DNA of 64,000 nucleotides from Streptomyces neyagawaensis (lineage in GTDB: Bacteria > Actinomycetota > Actinomycetes > Streptomycetales > Streptomycetaceae): assembly GCF_023516595.1 (NCBI RefSeq), contig NZ_JAMGBG010000019.1, forward strand, positions 218,843-282,842, in the 5' to 3' direction. Each line of letters opens with the position of its first letter. Position 1 is the stretch's first letter. Positions 44,582-53,880 of this stretch are shown here, in pieces. The notes under the pieces were generated by a model. That model was not told where the DNA came from and searched no databases. It worked only from the letters and a program-made list of their open reading frames with translations. Both the position numbers and the translations under genes were made by a program.

Positions 44582-45910
44582 TCACCGCACCTCGATGAAC
44601 GCCCCCGCGTCCCGCTCGCCCCGGGCGGGCGGCTCCGCCGCCGGGTGCCCGACGGCCACGGCACCCATGGGGTCCCACTGCTCCGGCAGCGCCAGCACGT
44701 CCCGTACGACGTCCCGGCAGAACATCGTCGAGGACACCCACGCGGACCCGAGCCGCTCCCCGGCCAGCGCGACCAGGAAGTTCTGCACCCCGGCCCCGGT
44801 GGCGACGACGAACATCTCCCGCTCGGCGCCGTCCCGCCGCTCGTCCCCGTAGGTGTGCGACCCGTCCATCACCAGACACGGCACCACGAGGTACGGCGCG
44901 TTGCGCAGGACGTCCCCCCGCCGCACCCGCTTCGCGATGGACTCCTCGCTCTTGCCGTCCCGCCGCAGGTCCGCGATCCACGCGTCCCGCATCGCGTCGA
45001 GCAGCCGCACCCGCGACTCCTCGGACTCCAGCAGCACGAACCGCCACGGCGTGGTGTGGTGCGGCGCCGGCGCGGTGACGGCGGCGGCCACGGCACGCCG
45101 TACCGCACCGGGGTCGACCGGCTCGTCGGTGAACGACCGCACGGTCCGCCGCTGAGTCACCGCCAGCCGTACGGCCTCCGAGGTCCCGAGCCGGAACATG
45201 TCGTCGCGGGCGCCCCTGACCAGGGCCTTCGTGCCCTCGCCCGAGTCCTCGGCGACGACGTGCGCGAGGCCCCGCACGACGGCGACCGGCAGCCCGGCGG
45301 CCTTGCCCTTCACCAGGTCACCGGCGGCGGCCAGTTCGTCGGCGGTGGCGACGACGGTCGCGCTGAGGGGATTGCCGTGCGCGTCCGTGCCGCCGCGCAG
45401 GTCGTCGAGGACCCGTACCCCGGCCGCGCCGATGGCCACGTCGGTGAGCCCGCTGCGCCAGGGCCGCCCGAAGGTGTCGGTGACGACGACCCCGACCTCG
45501 ACCCCGAGCGCGTCCCTGATCCCGTCCCGGACGGCCCGCGCGGAGGCGTCGGGGTCCTCGGGCAGCAGCAGGACGGTCCCGGCGGGGGTGTTGGAGGCGT
45601 CGACGCCGGCGGCGGCCATCACCAGGCCCTGCCGGTTCTCCACGATGCGCAGGGCACCGCGCCGGGCCACGACCCGGACGGTCTCGGCGTCGATCGCGGC
45701 CTCCCGGTCGGCCGCCTCGACCGTCCGGCCCTCGGCCTTGGACACGATCTTCGAGGTGACGAGCAGCACATCCCCGTCGCGCAGCCCCGGCTCGGCCGCG
45801 GCGATCAGCTTGGCGAGGTCGTCCCCCTGCTGGATCTCGGGAAGGCCGGCCACGGCCCACACCCGGTACCCGGCGGCCGGGGACGCCTCTCCCGCGGTCT
45901 CCTCGCTCAC
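44582..45910 (-). CDS. fbiB: Coenzyme F420 ligase, two-domain FbiB (CofE plus nitroreductase-fold)
   Basis: Adds glutamates to F420-0 and, through its C-terminal FMN domain, reduces dehydro-F420-0. 442 residues: the CofE domain occupies about 1-245 ([54 protein letters not shown]) and the nitroreductase-fold domain about 250-442 ([35 protein letters not shown]). Translation starts at GTG overlapping the fbiA stop (GTGA). This fused form is typical of actinobacteria, and the order fbiA-fbiB is the same as in Mycobacterium. Confidence 0.93.
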   Translation of the reverse strand: MSEETAGEASPAAGYRVWAVAGLPEIQQGDDLAKLIAAAEPGLRDGDVLLVTSKIVSKAEGRTVEAADREAAIDAETVRVVARRGALRIVENRQGLVMAAAGVDASNTPAGTVLLLPEDPDASARAVRDGIRDALGVEVGVVVTDTFGRPWRSGLTDVAIGAAGVRVLDDLRGGTDAHGNPLSATVVATADELAAAGDLVKGKAAGLPVAVVRGLAHVVAEDSGEGTKALVRGARDDMFRLGTSEAVRLAVTQRRTVRSFTDEPVDPGAVRRAVAAAVTAPAPHHTTPWRFVLLESEESRVRLLDAMRDAWIADLRRDGKSEESIAKRVRRGDVLRNAPYLVVPCLVMDGSHTYGDERRDGAEREMFVVATGAGVQNFLVALAGERLGSAWVSSTMFCRDVVRDVLALPEQWDPMGAVAVGHPAAEPPARGERDAGAFIEVR

Positions 45911-46866
45911 GCGGCCCGCACCTCCTCGGCGAGCGCCAGCGCCGCCCCGGCCATGGCCGCGGTGGCGTCGAGATCGGTCATCATCAGGGGCACCGCCCGG
46001 CAGCGGATGCCCGCCGCCTCGACGCGCTCGACGGTGCCGGCGTCGACCGTGTCGACGAGCCAGCCGTCGAGCAGCCCGGAGCCGTAGTGCTCGGCGACGG
46101 CCGCGGCGGTGGACTCGACACCGACGGCGGCGAGGACCTTGTCGGCCATGCCCCGCACGGGCGCGTCCCCGACGATGGGGGAGAGCCCGACGACCGGCAC
46201 CCCGGCCTCGGCGATCGCCTCCCTGATGCCGGGCACGGCGAGGATGGTGCCGACGGAGACGACGGGGTTGGACGGCGGGAAGAGGATCACGTCCGCCTCC
46301 GCGATGGCCTCCAGGACGCCCGGCGCGGGCTTGGCCTGCTCGGCGCCGACCGGCACGATCGCCTCGGCGGGCACGGAGGCCCGCAGCCGCACCCAGTACT
46401 CCTGGAAGTGGACGGCCTTGCGCTCGCCGTCGAGGTCGACGGCGACATGGGTCTCGACCCGGTCGTCGGTCATGGGGATGAGCCGCACCCCCGGCTTCCA
46501 CCGGTCGCACAGCGCCTCGGTGACCGCGCTCAGCGGGTATCCGGCGCCGATCATCTGCGTCCGCACGATGTGTGTGGCGAAGTCCCGGTCGCCCAGGCCG
46601 AACCACTCCGGTCCGACGCCGTACGCCGCGAGCTCCTCCTTCAGATGGAAGGTCTCGTCGGCCCGGCCCCAGCCCTGCTCCTCGTTGATGCCGCCGCCGA
46701 GCGTGTACATCACCGTGTCGAGGTCCGGGCAGACCTTCAGGCCGAAGAGGTGGATGTCGTCCCCCGTGTTGCCGATGACCGTGATGTCCGCCTCCGGAGC
46801 GGCCCGCTTCAGGCCGCGCAGGAACCGGGCACCACCGATGCCACCCGCCAGAACCACAATGCGCAT
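45907..46866 (-). CDS. fbiA: Phospho(enol)pyruvate/2-phospho-L-lactate transferase of F420 synthesis
   Basis: Joins the lactyl- or PEP-guanylate precursor to the deazaflavin Fo, forming (dehydro)F420-0. 319 residues of the CofD family: [16 protein letters not shown] at the N-terminus, [34 protein letters not shown], and the later [15 protein letters not shown] and [18 protein letters not shown] start. It is the first gene of the fbiAB operon, and no fbiC or fbiD is in the window. Confidence 0.94.
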   Translation of the reverse strand: MRIVVLAGGIGGARFLRGLKRAAPEADITVIGNTGDDIHLFGLKVCPDLDTVMYTLGGGINEEQGWGRADETFHLKEELAAYGVGPEWFGLGDRDFATHIVRTQMIGAGYPLSAVTEALCDRWKPGVRLIPMTDDRVETHVAVDLDGERKAVHFQEYWVRLRASVPAEAIVPVGAEQAKPAPGVLEAIAEADVILFPPSNPVVSVGTILAVPGIREAIAEAGVPVVGLSPIVGDAPVRGMADKVLAAVGVESTAAAVAEHYGSGLLDGWLVDTVDAGTVERVEAAGIRCRAVPLMMTDLDATAAMAGAALALAEEVRAA

Positions 46867-46946
46867 GGGAGTCAGTCTCGCAGGCGCCCATGACAACGGA
46901 CCGCGCGCCCGCCCCCGACCACGAACGGTTTCGGCCGGGCCCGGCG

Positions 46947-47444
46947 TCAGGCCGTGGCGGTCGCCGTCCGCGTCGCGCAGGCCTTGGTGTGCATCGGCAT
47001 GTCCGTCAGGCCCGGGTAGTAGATGTGCAGGCTTATGGCCGGTTCCAGCGTGTCGTTGACGACCTCGTGCGCGTAGCCCGGCGCGAAGACCCGCTGCGCG
47101 CCGGCGGCCAGCACCCGCGTCCCCCGGTCGGTGCGCTCGGTCAGCGTGCCGTCCAGGACGGTGAGCACCCCGGACGAGCCGCCGTGGTCGTGCAGCCCGG
47201 TGCCCTGACCCGGCACCCAGGACAGCAGCCACACCTCGTACCCGGGGCCGGTGCGCAGCCGGTGGTACCAGCGGGTCGTCGCGTCGTACTCGACGAGGTG
47301 CTCCCACTGGGCTCGGTCCTCGGCGATGGAGCGGGCCAGTCCGGCGAACTCGGCCACGGTGACCGGATGTTGGCGCGGCGTCCGCAGGAGGTGGGGTACC
47401 TCGAGGATGTCGCCGGCGATCTGGAGGTCGCTGTCGCTGTTCAT
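46947..47444 (-). CDS. Cysteine dioxygenase
   Basis: Oxidises L-cysteine to cysteine sulphinate with Fe(II) and O2, thus controlling cysteine levels. 165 residues in the cupin fold: [24 protein letters not shown] carries two iron-ligand histidines, GYAHEVVN the third. The start ATG 47444 has no good Shine-Dalgarno at normal distance; GAGG lies 13 bases upstream and can pair with CCTC between it and the start codon. The long leader upstream contains a short reading frame ending in a cysteine cluster, which suggests control by cysteine supply. Confidence 0.9.
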   Translation of the reverse strand: MNSDSDLQIAGDILEVPHLLRTPRQHPVTVAEFAGLARSIAEDRAQWEHLVEYDATTRWYHRLRTGPGYEVWLLSWVPGQGTGLHDHGGSSGVLTVLDGTLTERTDRGTRVLAAGAQRVFAPGYAHEVVNDTLEPAISLHIYYPGLTDMPMHTKACATRTATATA

Positions 47445-47597
47445 GGGATGAGGTGGTCCTCGGCGAAGAGTGTGGGGGATGGCTGGGTGTCGCGTGCCGT
47501 CCGCCCGGGTCACGGGCGGGGCGGATGCCCGGGTGCGGGCGGAGGGGAACAGCAGCCGAGCCGCGATGGGCTCAGTGGCAGCCGGAGCGCGTTGGGC

Positions 47598-47690
47598 TCA
47601 ACAGCTGGGACAGCAACAGCTACAGCGAGCGCGGGCAGCACCGAGGGACCCGGCGGAGCGGGTCGAGGTGAGTGCCAAGTTCGCGAGCAT
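47598..47690 (-). CDS. Candidate cysteine-rich leader peptide (30 aa) upstream of cysteine dioxygenase
   Basis: ATG at 47690 opens a 30-codon frame, MLANLALTS to a TGA at 47598, whose last nine residues are RCSCCCPSC: five cysteines, otherwise rare in streptomycete proteins. It ends 153 bases before the dioxygenase start, on the same strand and downstream of a perfect TTGACA. Four of the five Cys codons are TGT, unusual in this G+C-rich genome. The layout matches amino-acid-sensing attenuator peptides. No good ribosome site is seen (GTGGGC only), though initiation close to the transcript start is possible. That it is translated and regulatory is inference. Confidence 0.5.
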   Translation of the reverse strand: MLANLALTSTRSAGSLGAARARCSCCCPSC

Positions 47691-48012
47691 GCCCACTAGG
47701 ACAGCGGTTCACACCTCTGCTGTCAACTTCACGTCCGGTATGTGGATGCCGCTTCACCTCTTTCGGTGCATCACCCCGGTGAAAGGTTTGTGCATGGGGA
47801 GTCGGGGACACATGGCGCACAACCCGATACGGGTGAGTGCGAGCGGGCCGGAACGAGATCGAACTCCTGGACGTCTTCCCTCGTAAGAGAGGGAGACCGT
47901 ACGGGACTTCCACCCACCGTCAAGCTGCTGTCAGGGTTTATGCCGATTTGAACACTTTCCGCATAGCCTTGGTTCCGCAGAGTGAATAAGGGGCCCAATA
48001 GCAGATCTCGGC

Positions 48013-48042
48013 TTGACTCGCCCGTAGCAGCACACTTGTAAT
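48013..48042 (+). promoter_or_regulatory. whiB promoter candidate
   Basis: TTGACT (48013-48018), 18 bases, TGTAAT (48037-48042). Transcription would begin near 48049 and give a leader of about 67 bases with GAGGGG before the whiB ATG. The hexamers fit a vegetative-type promoter. Confidence 0.5.
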
Positions 48043-48115
48043 TTCACTCGTGTCGTTCAGCCGAAATCGGTAACGGCCGCACGACGGGGACGCGAAAGAC
48101 GGACGAGGGGCGCAC

Positions 48116-48379
48116 ATGACCGAGCTCGTGCAGCAACTGCTGGTCGACGACGCGGACGAGGAACTCGGCTGGCAGGAGCGCGCGCTGTGCGCCCAGACCG
48201 ACCCCGAGTCCTTCTTCCCCGAGAAGGGCGGCTCGACCCGCGAGGCCAAGAAGGTCTGTCTGGCCTGCGAGGTCCGCTCCGAGTGCCTCGAGTACGCCCT
48301 CGCCAACGACGAGCGCTTCGGCATCTGGGGCGGCCTGTCCGAGCGGGAACGCCGCCGCCTCAAGAAGGCCGCCGTCTGA
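48116..48379 (+). CDS. whiB: WhiB iron-sulphur transcription factor (sporulation regulator)
   Basis: Works with WhiA to trigger septation of aerial hyphae in sporulation. 87 residues, the exact length of streptomycete WhiB, and the sequence is one I recognise almost residue by residue. The four cysteines that hold the [4Fe-4S] cluster are at 25, 48, 51 and 57; the G(V/I)WGG turn (GIWGG) and the basic tail SERERRRLKKAA needed for DNA or sigma-factor contact follow. The mycobacterial counterpart is whiB2/whmD. The following gene, a large glycosyltransferase, is a conserved neighbour. Confidence 0.97.
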   Translation: MTELVQQLLVDDADEELGWQERALCAQTDPESFFPEKGGSTREAKKVCLACEVRSECLEYALANDERFGIWGGLSERERRRLKKAAV

Positions 48380-48616
48380 GCGCGCGCGGCGCTCACCGCA
48401 CGCACCTTCCGCACACCACACACCACAGGAAGTCGGCAGTCCGCAGCACGTCCCAGCGGAACCGGGTGACCAACGGCCCGTCGCAGGTGGCTTGTCCACA
48501 GGCGGCGGGCCGCCGTGGTGCTCAGCCGTTAGTGTGGGCCCTCGTCCGAGACGTCCCGCTGTCCCCGCCGGACACAGACGTCCACCGCAGTCCATCGAAC
48601 CGGGGCCCGTACCTCG

Positions 48617-51600
48617 ATGTCCGTGCACAGCCACACCGCAGCCCACGACGCTGCCACCCCTGAGTTCCCACGTCATGTGGTGACCGCGGTCCTCGTCGCG
48701 CACGACGGCGCCCGCTGGCTGCCCGACGCGCTCGCCGGACTGCTCGGCCAGGAGCGCCCCGTGCAGAGCGCCATGGCGGCCGACACCGGCAGCGCGGACG
48801 ACTCCGCCCAGCTCCTCGCCGACGCCCTCGGCGCCGACCGCGTCCTGCACCTCGCCCGGCGCACCGGGTTCGGCCAGGCCGTCGAGGAGGCCAACCGCAC
48901 CGCGGGCGTGCTCACCCAGGACGACCTGGCCTACCTCCGCCGCCCCAGCGGCTGGGACCCCGTCACGCGTACCTGGCGCGACGACGCGTACGACATGCCC
49001 GAGCTCCCGCACGGAGAGCCGGTGCAATGGCTGTGGCTGCTGCACGACGACTGCGCCCCCGAGCCCGACGCCCTCGCCCAGCTGCTGCGCGTCGTGGAGA
49101 ACGAACGCGAGCTGGGCCGGGACGACGTCGCCGTCGTCGGCCCCAAGCTGCGCGGCTGGTACGACCGCCGTCAGCTCCTGGAGGTCGGCGTCACCATCGC
49201 GGCCTCCGGCCGCCGCTGGACCGGCCTGGACCGCCGCGAGCAGGACCAGGGCCAGCACGACCACGTCAAGCCCAGCCTCGCCGTCTCCACCGCCGGCATG
49301 CTGATCCGCCGCGACGTCTTCGAGGAACTCGGCGGCTTCGACCGACGGCTGCCCCTCATGCGGGACGACGTCGACCTGTGCTGGCGCGCCACCGCCGCCG
49401 GCCACCGCGTCCTCGTCGCCCCCGAAGCGGTCGTACGGCACGCCGAGGCGTCCTCCCGCGAGCGCCGCACCGTCGACTGCGTGGGCCGCTCCGCCGCCTC
49501 CCCGCACATGGTCGACAAGGCGGGCGCCGTCTACACCCTCCTCGTCAACTCCCGCACCGCACAGCTCCCCTGGGTGCTGTTCCGTATCGTCCTCGGCACC
49601 CTGCTGCGGACCGTCGCCTACCTCGTCGGCAAGGTCCCCGGTCAGGCCGTCGACGAGATCCGCGGTCTGCTGAGCGCGCTGCTGCGGCCCGAGCGGATCA
49701 TCGCCGGACGCCGCAGAAGAGGCGGGGCGCAGATCGACAAGGGCGAACTGCGCGCGCTGTTCCCGCCGCCCGGCGCGACCGTCCGCGCCACCGTCGAGCA
49801 GGCAGCCGGTGATCTGTTCGGCCGCTCCGACGCCGAGCCCTCCTCGGCCGGACGGCACGGCGGCGCCGTCGAGTCCGGGCCCGGCGACGACGACGCCGAC
49901 TTCCTGGAGGTCGAGCAGTTCGCCCGGCTCAAGCGCGTCGCGCGCAAACCGGGCCCGCTGCTCTTCCTCGTCCTGCTGCTCGCCTCACTCGCCGCGTGCC
50001 GCGCGCTCCTCGGCGGCGGCGCCCTCGCGGGCGGCGCCCTGCTGCCCGCGCCCGCCGACTCCGCCGAGCTGTGGTCGCGCTACCTGGACGCGTGGCACCC
50101 CATCGGCGCAGGCGGCGCCGAGGCCGCCCCGCCCTACCTGGCGATCATCGCGATGCTCGCCTCCTTGCTGCTCGGCTCGACCGGCCTCGCCGTCACCGTG
50201 CTCCTCGTGGCCTCCGTGCCGCTGGCCGGATTCACCGCGTACTTCGCCTCACGGCCCCTCGTCGAGTCCCGGCTGCTGCGCGCCTGGGCGGCCGTCGTCT
50301 ATGCCTTCCTGCCCGCCGTCACCGGTGCCCTCGCCGGGGGGCGCGTCGGCACCGCCGTCCTCGCGATCCTGCTCCCCCTGATCGCCCGCGCGGGCGCCGC
50401 CGCAGCGGGGCTCACGAACAGCACGGGGGCGCGCGGCAGTTGGCGCGCGACCTGGGCGTACGCGCTGCTGCTGACGATCACCACCGCGTTCACCCCGATC
50501 GTGTGGCCCATCGCGCTGCTCCTCGGCCTGGCCGTGCTCGGTGTGCGCCGCCGCGAGATCACCGCGTACGGCCCGCGCTTCCTCGCCCAGCTGGGCACCC
50601 CGCTGCTGATCCTGGCCCCCTGGTCGCTCACCCTGCTGCCGTTCGGCTTCTTCCAGCAGGCCGGTCTGGAGTACGGGGCGAGCGCGGCCTCCCCGACCGA
50701 TCTGCTCGGCATCAGCCCCGGCGGCCCCGGCACGGTCGGCGGCCTCACCCTCGTCGGCGTGGTCCTCGCCGCGCTGGCCGCCCTGCTGCGCTCGGAACGC
50801 CGACTGGCGATCGGGACCGCCTGGACGGCGGCTCTGGTGGGACTCGTCTTCGCCGTCCTGTCCAACAACTCCACCTGGGCGGGCCCCGCGACCCTGGTCT
50901 ACGGCATCGCCCTCCTGGCCGCCGCCACCCTGGGCGCCGACGGGGCACGCGCGCGTGTGGCCGAGCAGAGCTTCGGCTGGCGTCAGCCGGTGGCCGCGCT
51001 GATCGCGCTCGCCGCCGCCGTCGGCCCGCTCCTCGCCGCCGCCGGCTGGATGATCGGCGGCGCCGACGGGCCCCTGGAGCGCCGCGACCCCGTCCAGGTC
51101 CCCGCGTTCGTCGCCGAGGAGAGCGGTACCCGCGACCAGGCCCGCACCCTCGTCCTCGACAGCGACTCGCCCGCCGAGGTCTCCTACACCCTGGTCCGCG
51201 GCTCCGGCGTCCGCCTCGGCGACGCGGAACTCACGGCCGCCGCCGGACGGAACCGGCAGCTCGACAAGGTGGTCGCCAACCTCGTCGCCGGCTCCGGCGC
51301 CGACCAGGCCGACGAACTCGGCGGCTTCGCCGTGCGCTACGTCCTCGTCCGCCCGGGCGCCCCCCGCGAGATGAGCCGCGTCCTGGACGCCACGCCCGGC
51401 CTGAGCCGGCTCAGCCAGAAGGACGGCAGCGCCCTGTGGCGCGTGGACCGCGAGGTCGCCCGCGTCACCGTCGAGACGGGCTCCGGCGACCCGAAGTCCG
51501 TCGCGGCCGGCCCCGTCGACGTGCACACCACCCTCCCGGCCGGCGGCTCGGGCCGCGTCCTGCGCCTCGCCGACACCGCCGACGAGTCCTGGACCGCCAC

Positions 51601-52246
51601 CCTCGACGGCAAGCCGCTCACCCCGACCACGGTCGACGGCTGGGCCCAGGGCTTCCAACTCCCCACCGGGGGCGGCCGTCTGGACGTCACCTTCGACGAG
51701 CCCGTGAGCCACACCGGCTGGCTGTGGGCGCAGGGCTCGCTCGCCGTCGTCCTCGTGGTCCTCGCCCTGCCGGGCCGCCGCCGGGACGTCGACGACGACC
51801 TGCCCGAGGAGCCGGTCGCGGTTCCCTCCCAGGACGCCACCGGCGACGGCCGCCGCGCCCGCCGCCTGCGCGCCCAGGCGGAGGCCGAGGCCGAGGCCGA
51901 CCAGTCCACGGGCACCCCGCCCCCGCCCGCCGAGGAGGCCCCGGTGGCCGTCCCCGTCCCGGAGCAGCAGGCGTACGGCGAGTGGGACACCCCGAATTAC
52001 GCGGGCGCCGAGTACGGCCAGTACGACCAGCAGTACCAGGCCGCCCAGCAGTACCCGGCGGGCACCTACGACCAGCAGCACTACCAGGCGGACCCCTACC
52101 AGGGCGGCCAGTACGACCCGTACGCCTCCTACGGGGGCGACACGGCCTCCTACGACCAGACGTACACCCAGGGCTACGACGCGACGTACGACCCGTCGCA
52201 CGGCACCGGCGCCGACCCCGAGCGCCCCGACGGGAGCCAGCAGTGA
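48617..52246 (+). CDS. Giant membrane glycosyltransferase (GT2 domain plus polytopic membrane part)
   Basis: 1209 residues. The N-terminal GT2 domain (about 20-330) has VTAVLVAHDGARWLPDAL, LWLLHDDCAPEPDALAQLL with the metal-binding DDC, and LMRDDVDLCWRATAAGHRV. Residues about 450-830 hold some ten or more transmembrane helices. An extracellular beta-rich region (840-1045) and a final helix (about 1040-1060) follow. The last 150 residues are a cytoplasmic low-complexity tail of Gln, Tyr, Asp and Pro (EYGQYDQQYQAAQQYPAG). It overlaps the DUF5719 gene by GTGA. It probably uses a polyprenyl or nucleotide sugar for an envelope glycan; the exact reaction is unknown. Confidence 0.83.
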   Translation: MSVHSHTAAHDAATPEFPRHVVTAVLVAHDGARWLPDALAGLLGQERPVQSAMAADTGSADDSAQLLADALGADRVLHLARRTGFGQAVEEANRTAGVLTQDDLAYLRRPSGWDPVTRTWRDDAYDMPELPHGEPVQWLWLLHDDCAPEPDALAQLLRVVENERELGRDDVAVVGPKLRGWYDRRQLLEVGVTIAASGRRWTGLDRREQDQGQHDHVKPSLAVSTAGMLIRRDVFEELGGFDRRLPLMRDDVDLCWRATAAGHRVLVAPEAVVRHAEASSRERRTVDCVGRSAASPHMVDKAGAVYTLLVNSRTAQLPWVLFRIVLGTLLRTVAYLVGKVPGQAVDEIRGLLSALLRPERIIAGRRRRGGAQIDKGELRALFPPPGATVRATVEQAAGDLFGRSDAEPSSAGRHGGAVESGPGDDDADFLEVEQFARLKRVARKPGPLLFLVLLLASLAACRALLGGGALAGGALLPAPADSAELWSRYLDAWHPIGAGGAEAAPPYLAIIAMLASLLLGSTGLAVTVLLVASVPLAGFTAYFASRPLVESRLLRAWAAVVYAFLPAVTGALAGGRVGTAVLAILLPLIARAGAAAAGLTNSTGARGSWRATWAYALLLTITTAFTPIVWPIALLLGLAVLGVRRREITAYGPRFLAQLGTPLLILAPWSLTLLPFGFFQQAGLEYGASAASPTDLLGISPGGPGTVGGLTLVGVVLAALAALLRSERRLAIGTAWTAALVGLVFAVLSNNSTWAGPATLVYGIALLAAATLGADGARARVAEQSFGWRQPVAALIALAAAVGPLLAAAGWMIGGADGPLERRDPVQVPAFVAEESGTRDQARTLVLDSDSPAEVSYTLVRGSGVRLGDAELTAAAGRNRQLDKVVANLVAGSGADQADELGGFAVRYVLVRPGAPREMSRVLDATPGLSRLSQKDGSALWRVDREVARVTVETGSGDPKSVAAGPVDVHTTLPAGGSGRVLRLADTADESWTATLDGKPLTPTTVDGWAQGFQLPTGGGRLDVTFDEPVSHTGWLWAQGSLAVVLVVLALPGRRRDVDDDLPEEPVAVPSQDATGDGRRARRLRAQAEAEAEADQSTGTPPPPAEEAPVAVPVPEQQAYGEWDTPNYAGAEYGQYDQQYQAAQQYPAGTYDQQHYQADPYQGGQYDPYASYGGDTASYDQTYTQGYDATYDPSHGTGADPERPDGSQQ

Positions 52247-53730
52247 ACCGCACGACCCTGTCCCTGATCGCCGGCACGACCGCCCTCGCCGCCGTCACCG
52301 GTTTCGCCGTGCTCAGCGCGCCCGACGCCTCCGGCGGCGACACCGCCGTCGAGGCGGCCGCCCGACTCCCCGTGGAGCGAACGAGTCTGCTCTGCCCCCG
52401 GCCGAGTTCCTCGGACGTCGCCGAGACCGCGTACACGTCCTTCACGCCCGCCACCAAGGGGGTCTCCGGCAAGGGCGGCGCCCAACTGGCCTCCGCGGGC
52501 GAGGAGTCGGCGGACAGCGGTGAGAAGGGCAAGAAGGCCAAGCCCGTCCTGGAGCCGAAGGAGCCGGGCAAGCCCGCCACCGGGAGCACCGACGGCGGTG
52601 ACGCGCCCGCGCTGATCGGTACCGCCGAGGGGAAGTTCGCGCCCGGCTGGACCGTCCAGGAGACCACCGAGGTCGCCGCCGGCACCGGCCGTGGCCTGCT
52701 CGGCGTCAACTGCACCGCCCCGGACACGCAGTTCTGGTTCCCGGGCGTCAGCACGGCCGCCGGTCGCACCGACTACGTCCACCTCACCAACCCGGACGAC
52801 GCGGCGGCCGTCGTCGACATCGAGCTGTACGGCAAGGACGGCGAGCTGAAGTCGACGGTGGGGGAGGGCATCACGGTCCGGCCCCGCTCCACCGAACCCG
52901 TTCTGCTGTCGACGCTCACCACGGAGAAGCAGGCGGACCTCACGATCCACGTCAGCGTCCGCAGCGGTCGCGTCGGCGCCGCCGTGCAGGCCCTCGACGA
53001 CAAGCAGGGCGGCGACTGGCTGGCCGCCGTGGCCGACCCGGCCGCCACCGCGGTCCTCCCCGGCATCCCCGAGGACGCCACGTCCGTCCAGCTGATCGCC
53101 TTCACCCCCGGTGACACCGACGCCGACCTGAAGCTCCGGCTCGCCTCGCCCTCCGGGACGATCACCCCGGCCGGCAGCGAGACCCTGCACGTCAAGGCGG
53201 GGATGACGGCCACGGCCGACCTCGGTGCCATCACCCGCGGCGAGGCCGGATCGCTCCTGCTGAGCCCCACCGACGAGTCGATCCCGGTGGTGGCCGCCCT
53301 CCGCGTCGTCCGCGGCAAGGGCGCCAACCAGGAGACGGCGTTCATCCCGGCCACCCGCCCCGTCGGCAAGCGCGCCACGGTCGCCGACAACCGCGCCAAG
53401 GGCACGACCCTCGCCCTGACCGCCCCCGGCCGCGCGGCCGAGGTCAAGGTGACGGCATCCGCGGGCGGCACCGCCGGCGAGCCCTCGACCAAGACGTTCA
53501 CGATCAAGGCGGGCACCACCCAGAACGTGGAGTTCCCCGTCCCGGCGGGCCTGAAGGGCCCCTACGCCCTCACGGTGGAACCCCTCACCGACACCCCCGT
53601 CTACGCCGCCCGCACCCTGGAGTCCAAGGTCGACGCCATCCCCGCCTTCACCATCCAGACCCTCCCCGACGACCGAGGAACGGTAGCGGTCCCCCAGGCC
53701 CACGAGGACGTGGCAGTACTCCAGGACTAG
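52243..53730 (+). CDS. DUF5719 secreted/membrane-anchored protein
   Basis: 495 residues from GTG 52243, overlapping the glycosyltransferase stop. An N-terminal hydrophobic segment (TLSLIAGTTALAAVTGFAVL) anchors or exports it. A low-complexity Lys/Glu/Pro stretch lies near residues 75-115. The rest is a repeated beta-sandwich pattern: YVHLTNPDDAAAVVDIELYG, then LIAFTPGDTDADLKL. Two cysteines, LLCPRPSS and GVNCTAP, may pair outside the cell. It likely works with the preceding glycosyltransferase. Its TAG stop codon lies within the CTAG target duplication of a MITE-like element. Confidence 0.8.
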   Translation: MNRTTLSLIAGTTALAAVTGFAVLSAPDASGGDTAVEAAARLPVERTSLLCPRPSSSDVAETAYTSFTPATKGVSGKGGAQLASAGEESADSGEKGKKAKPVLEPKEPGKPATGSTDGGDAPALIGTAEGKFAPGWTVQETTEVAAGTGRGLLGVNCTAPDTQFWFPGVSTAAGRTDYVHLTNPDDAAAVVDIELYGKDGELKSTVGEGITVRPRSTEPVLLSTLTTEKQADLTIHVSVRSGRVGAAVQALDDKQGGDWLAAVADPAATAVLPGIPEDATSVQLIAFTPGDTDADLKLRLASPSGTITPAGSETLHVKAGMTATADLGAITRGEAGSLLLSPTDESIPVVAALRVVRGKGANQETAFIPATRPVGKRATVADNRAKGTTLALTAPGRAAEVKVTASAGGTAGEPSTKTFTIKAGTTQNVEFPVPAGLKGPYALTVEPLTDTPVYAARTLESKVDAIPAFTIQTLPDDRGTVAVPQAHEDVAVLQD

Positions 53731-53847
53731 GGCCTGTCGTTCGGATCACGCCGGCTTCGGGCTGCGGCGCCTTGACGCTGCCGGTGAGCGGGGCTTGGTG
53801 CGTGCCAAGCCCCGCGGCCCAGGCGGGATCCGAACGACAGGCCCTAG
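53727..53847. mobile_element. MITE-like element, family C, copy 1, with CTAG duplication
   Basis: Perfect 17-base terminal repeats GGCCTGTCGTTCGGATC (53731-53747) and its complement (53827-53843), flanked by CTAG on both sides (53727-53730 and 53844-53847). The left CTAG contains the DUF5719 stop codon. The 113-bp interior has no gene and carries a GGGGCTTGG / CCAAGCCCC hairpin that copy 2 lacks. Confidence 0.88.
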
Positions 53848-53880
53848 GGGGCTGGGGGCCTCCCGGGCGCCCCAGCCGGG

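Larger units (their letters stand above)
47445..48115. other. 671-bp divergent region between cysteine dioxygenase and whiB
   Basis: Contains the cysteine-rich leader frame (47598-47690, minus), a perfect -35 hexamer TTGACA on the minus strand (47726-47721) for the dioxygenase transcript, and the whiB promoter (48013-48042). On the minus strand, between the leader stop and the dioxygenase start, CCGCCCG-TGACC-CGGGCGG can form a hairpin. Other open frames here do not look like proteins. Confidence 0.55.

Noticed and set aside
47470..47913. Other open frames (plus 47470-47886, minus 47620-47913) between cysteine dioxygenase and whiB
   Set aside because: No ribosome sites or protein-like composition; they overlap the leader-peptide and promoter region.
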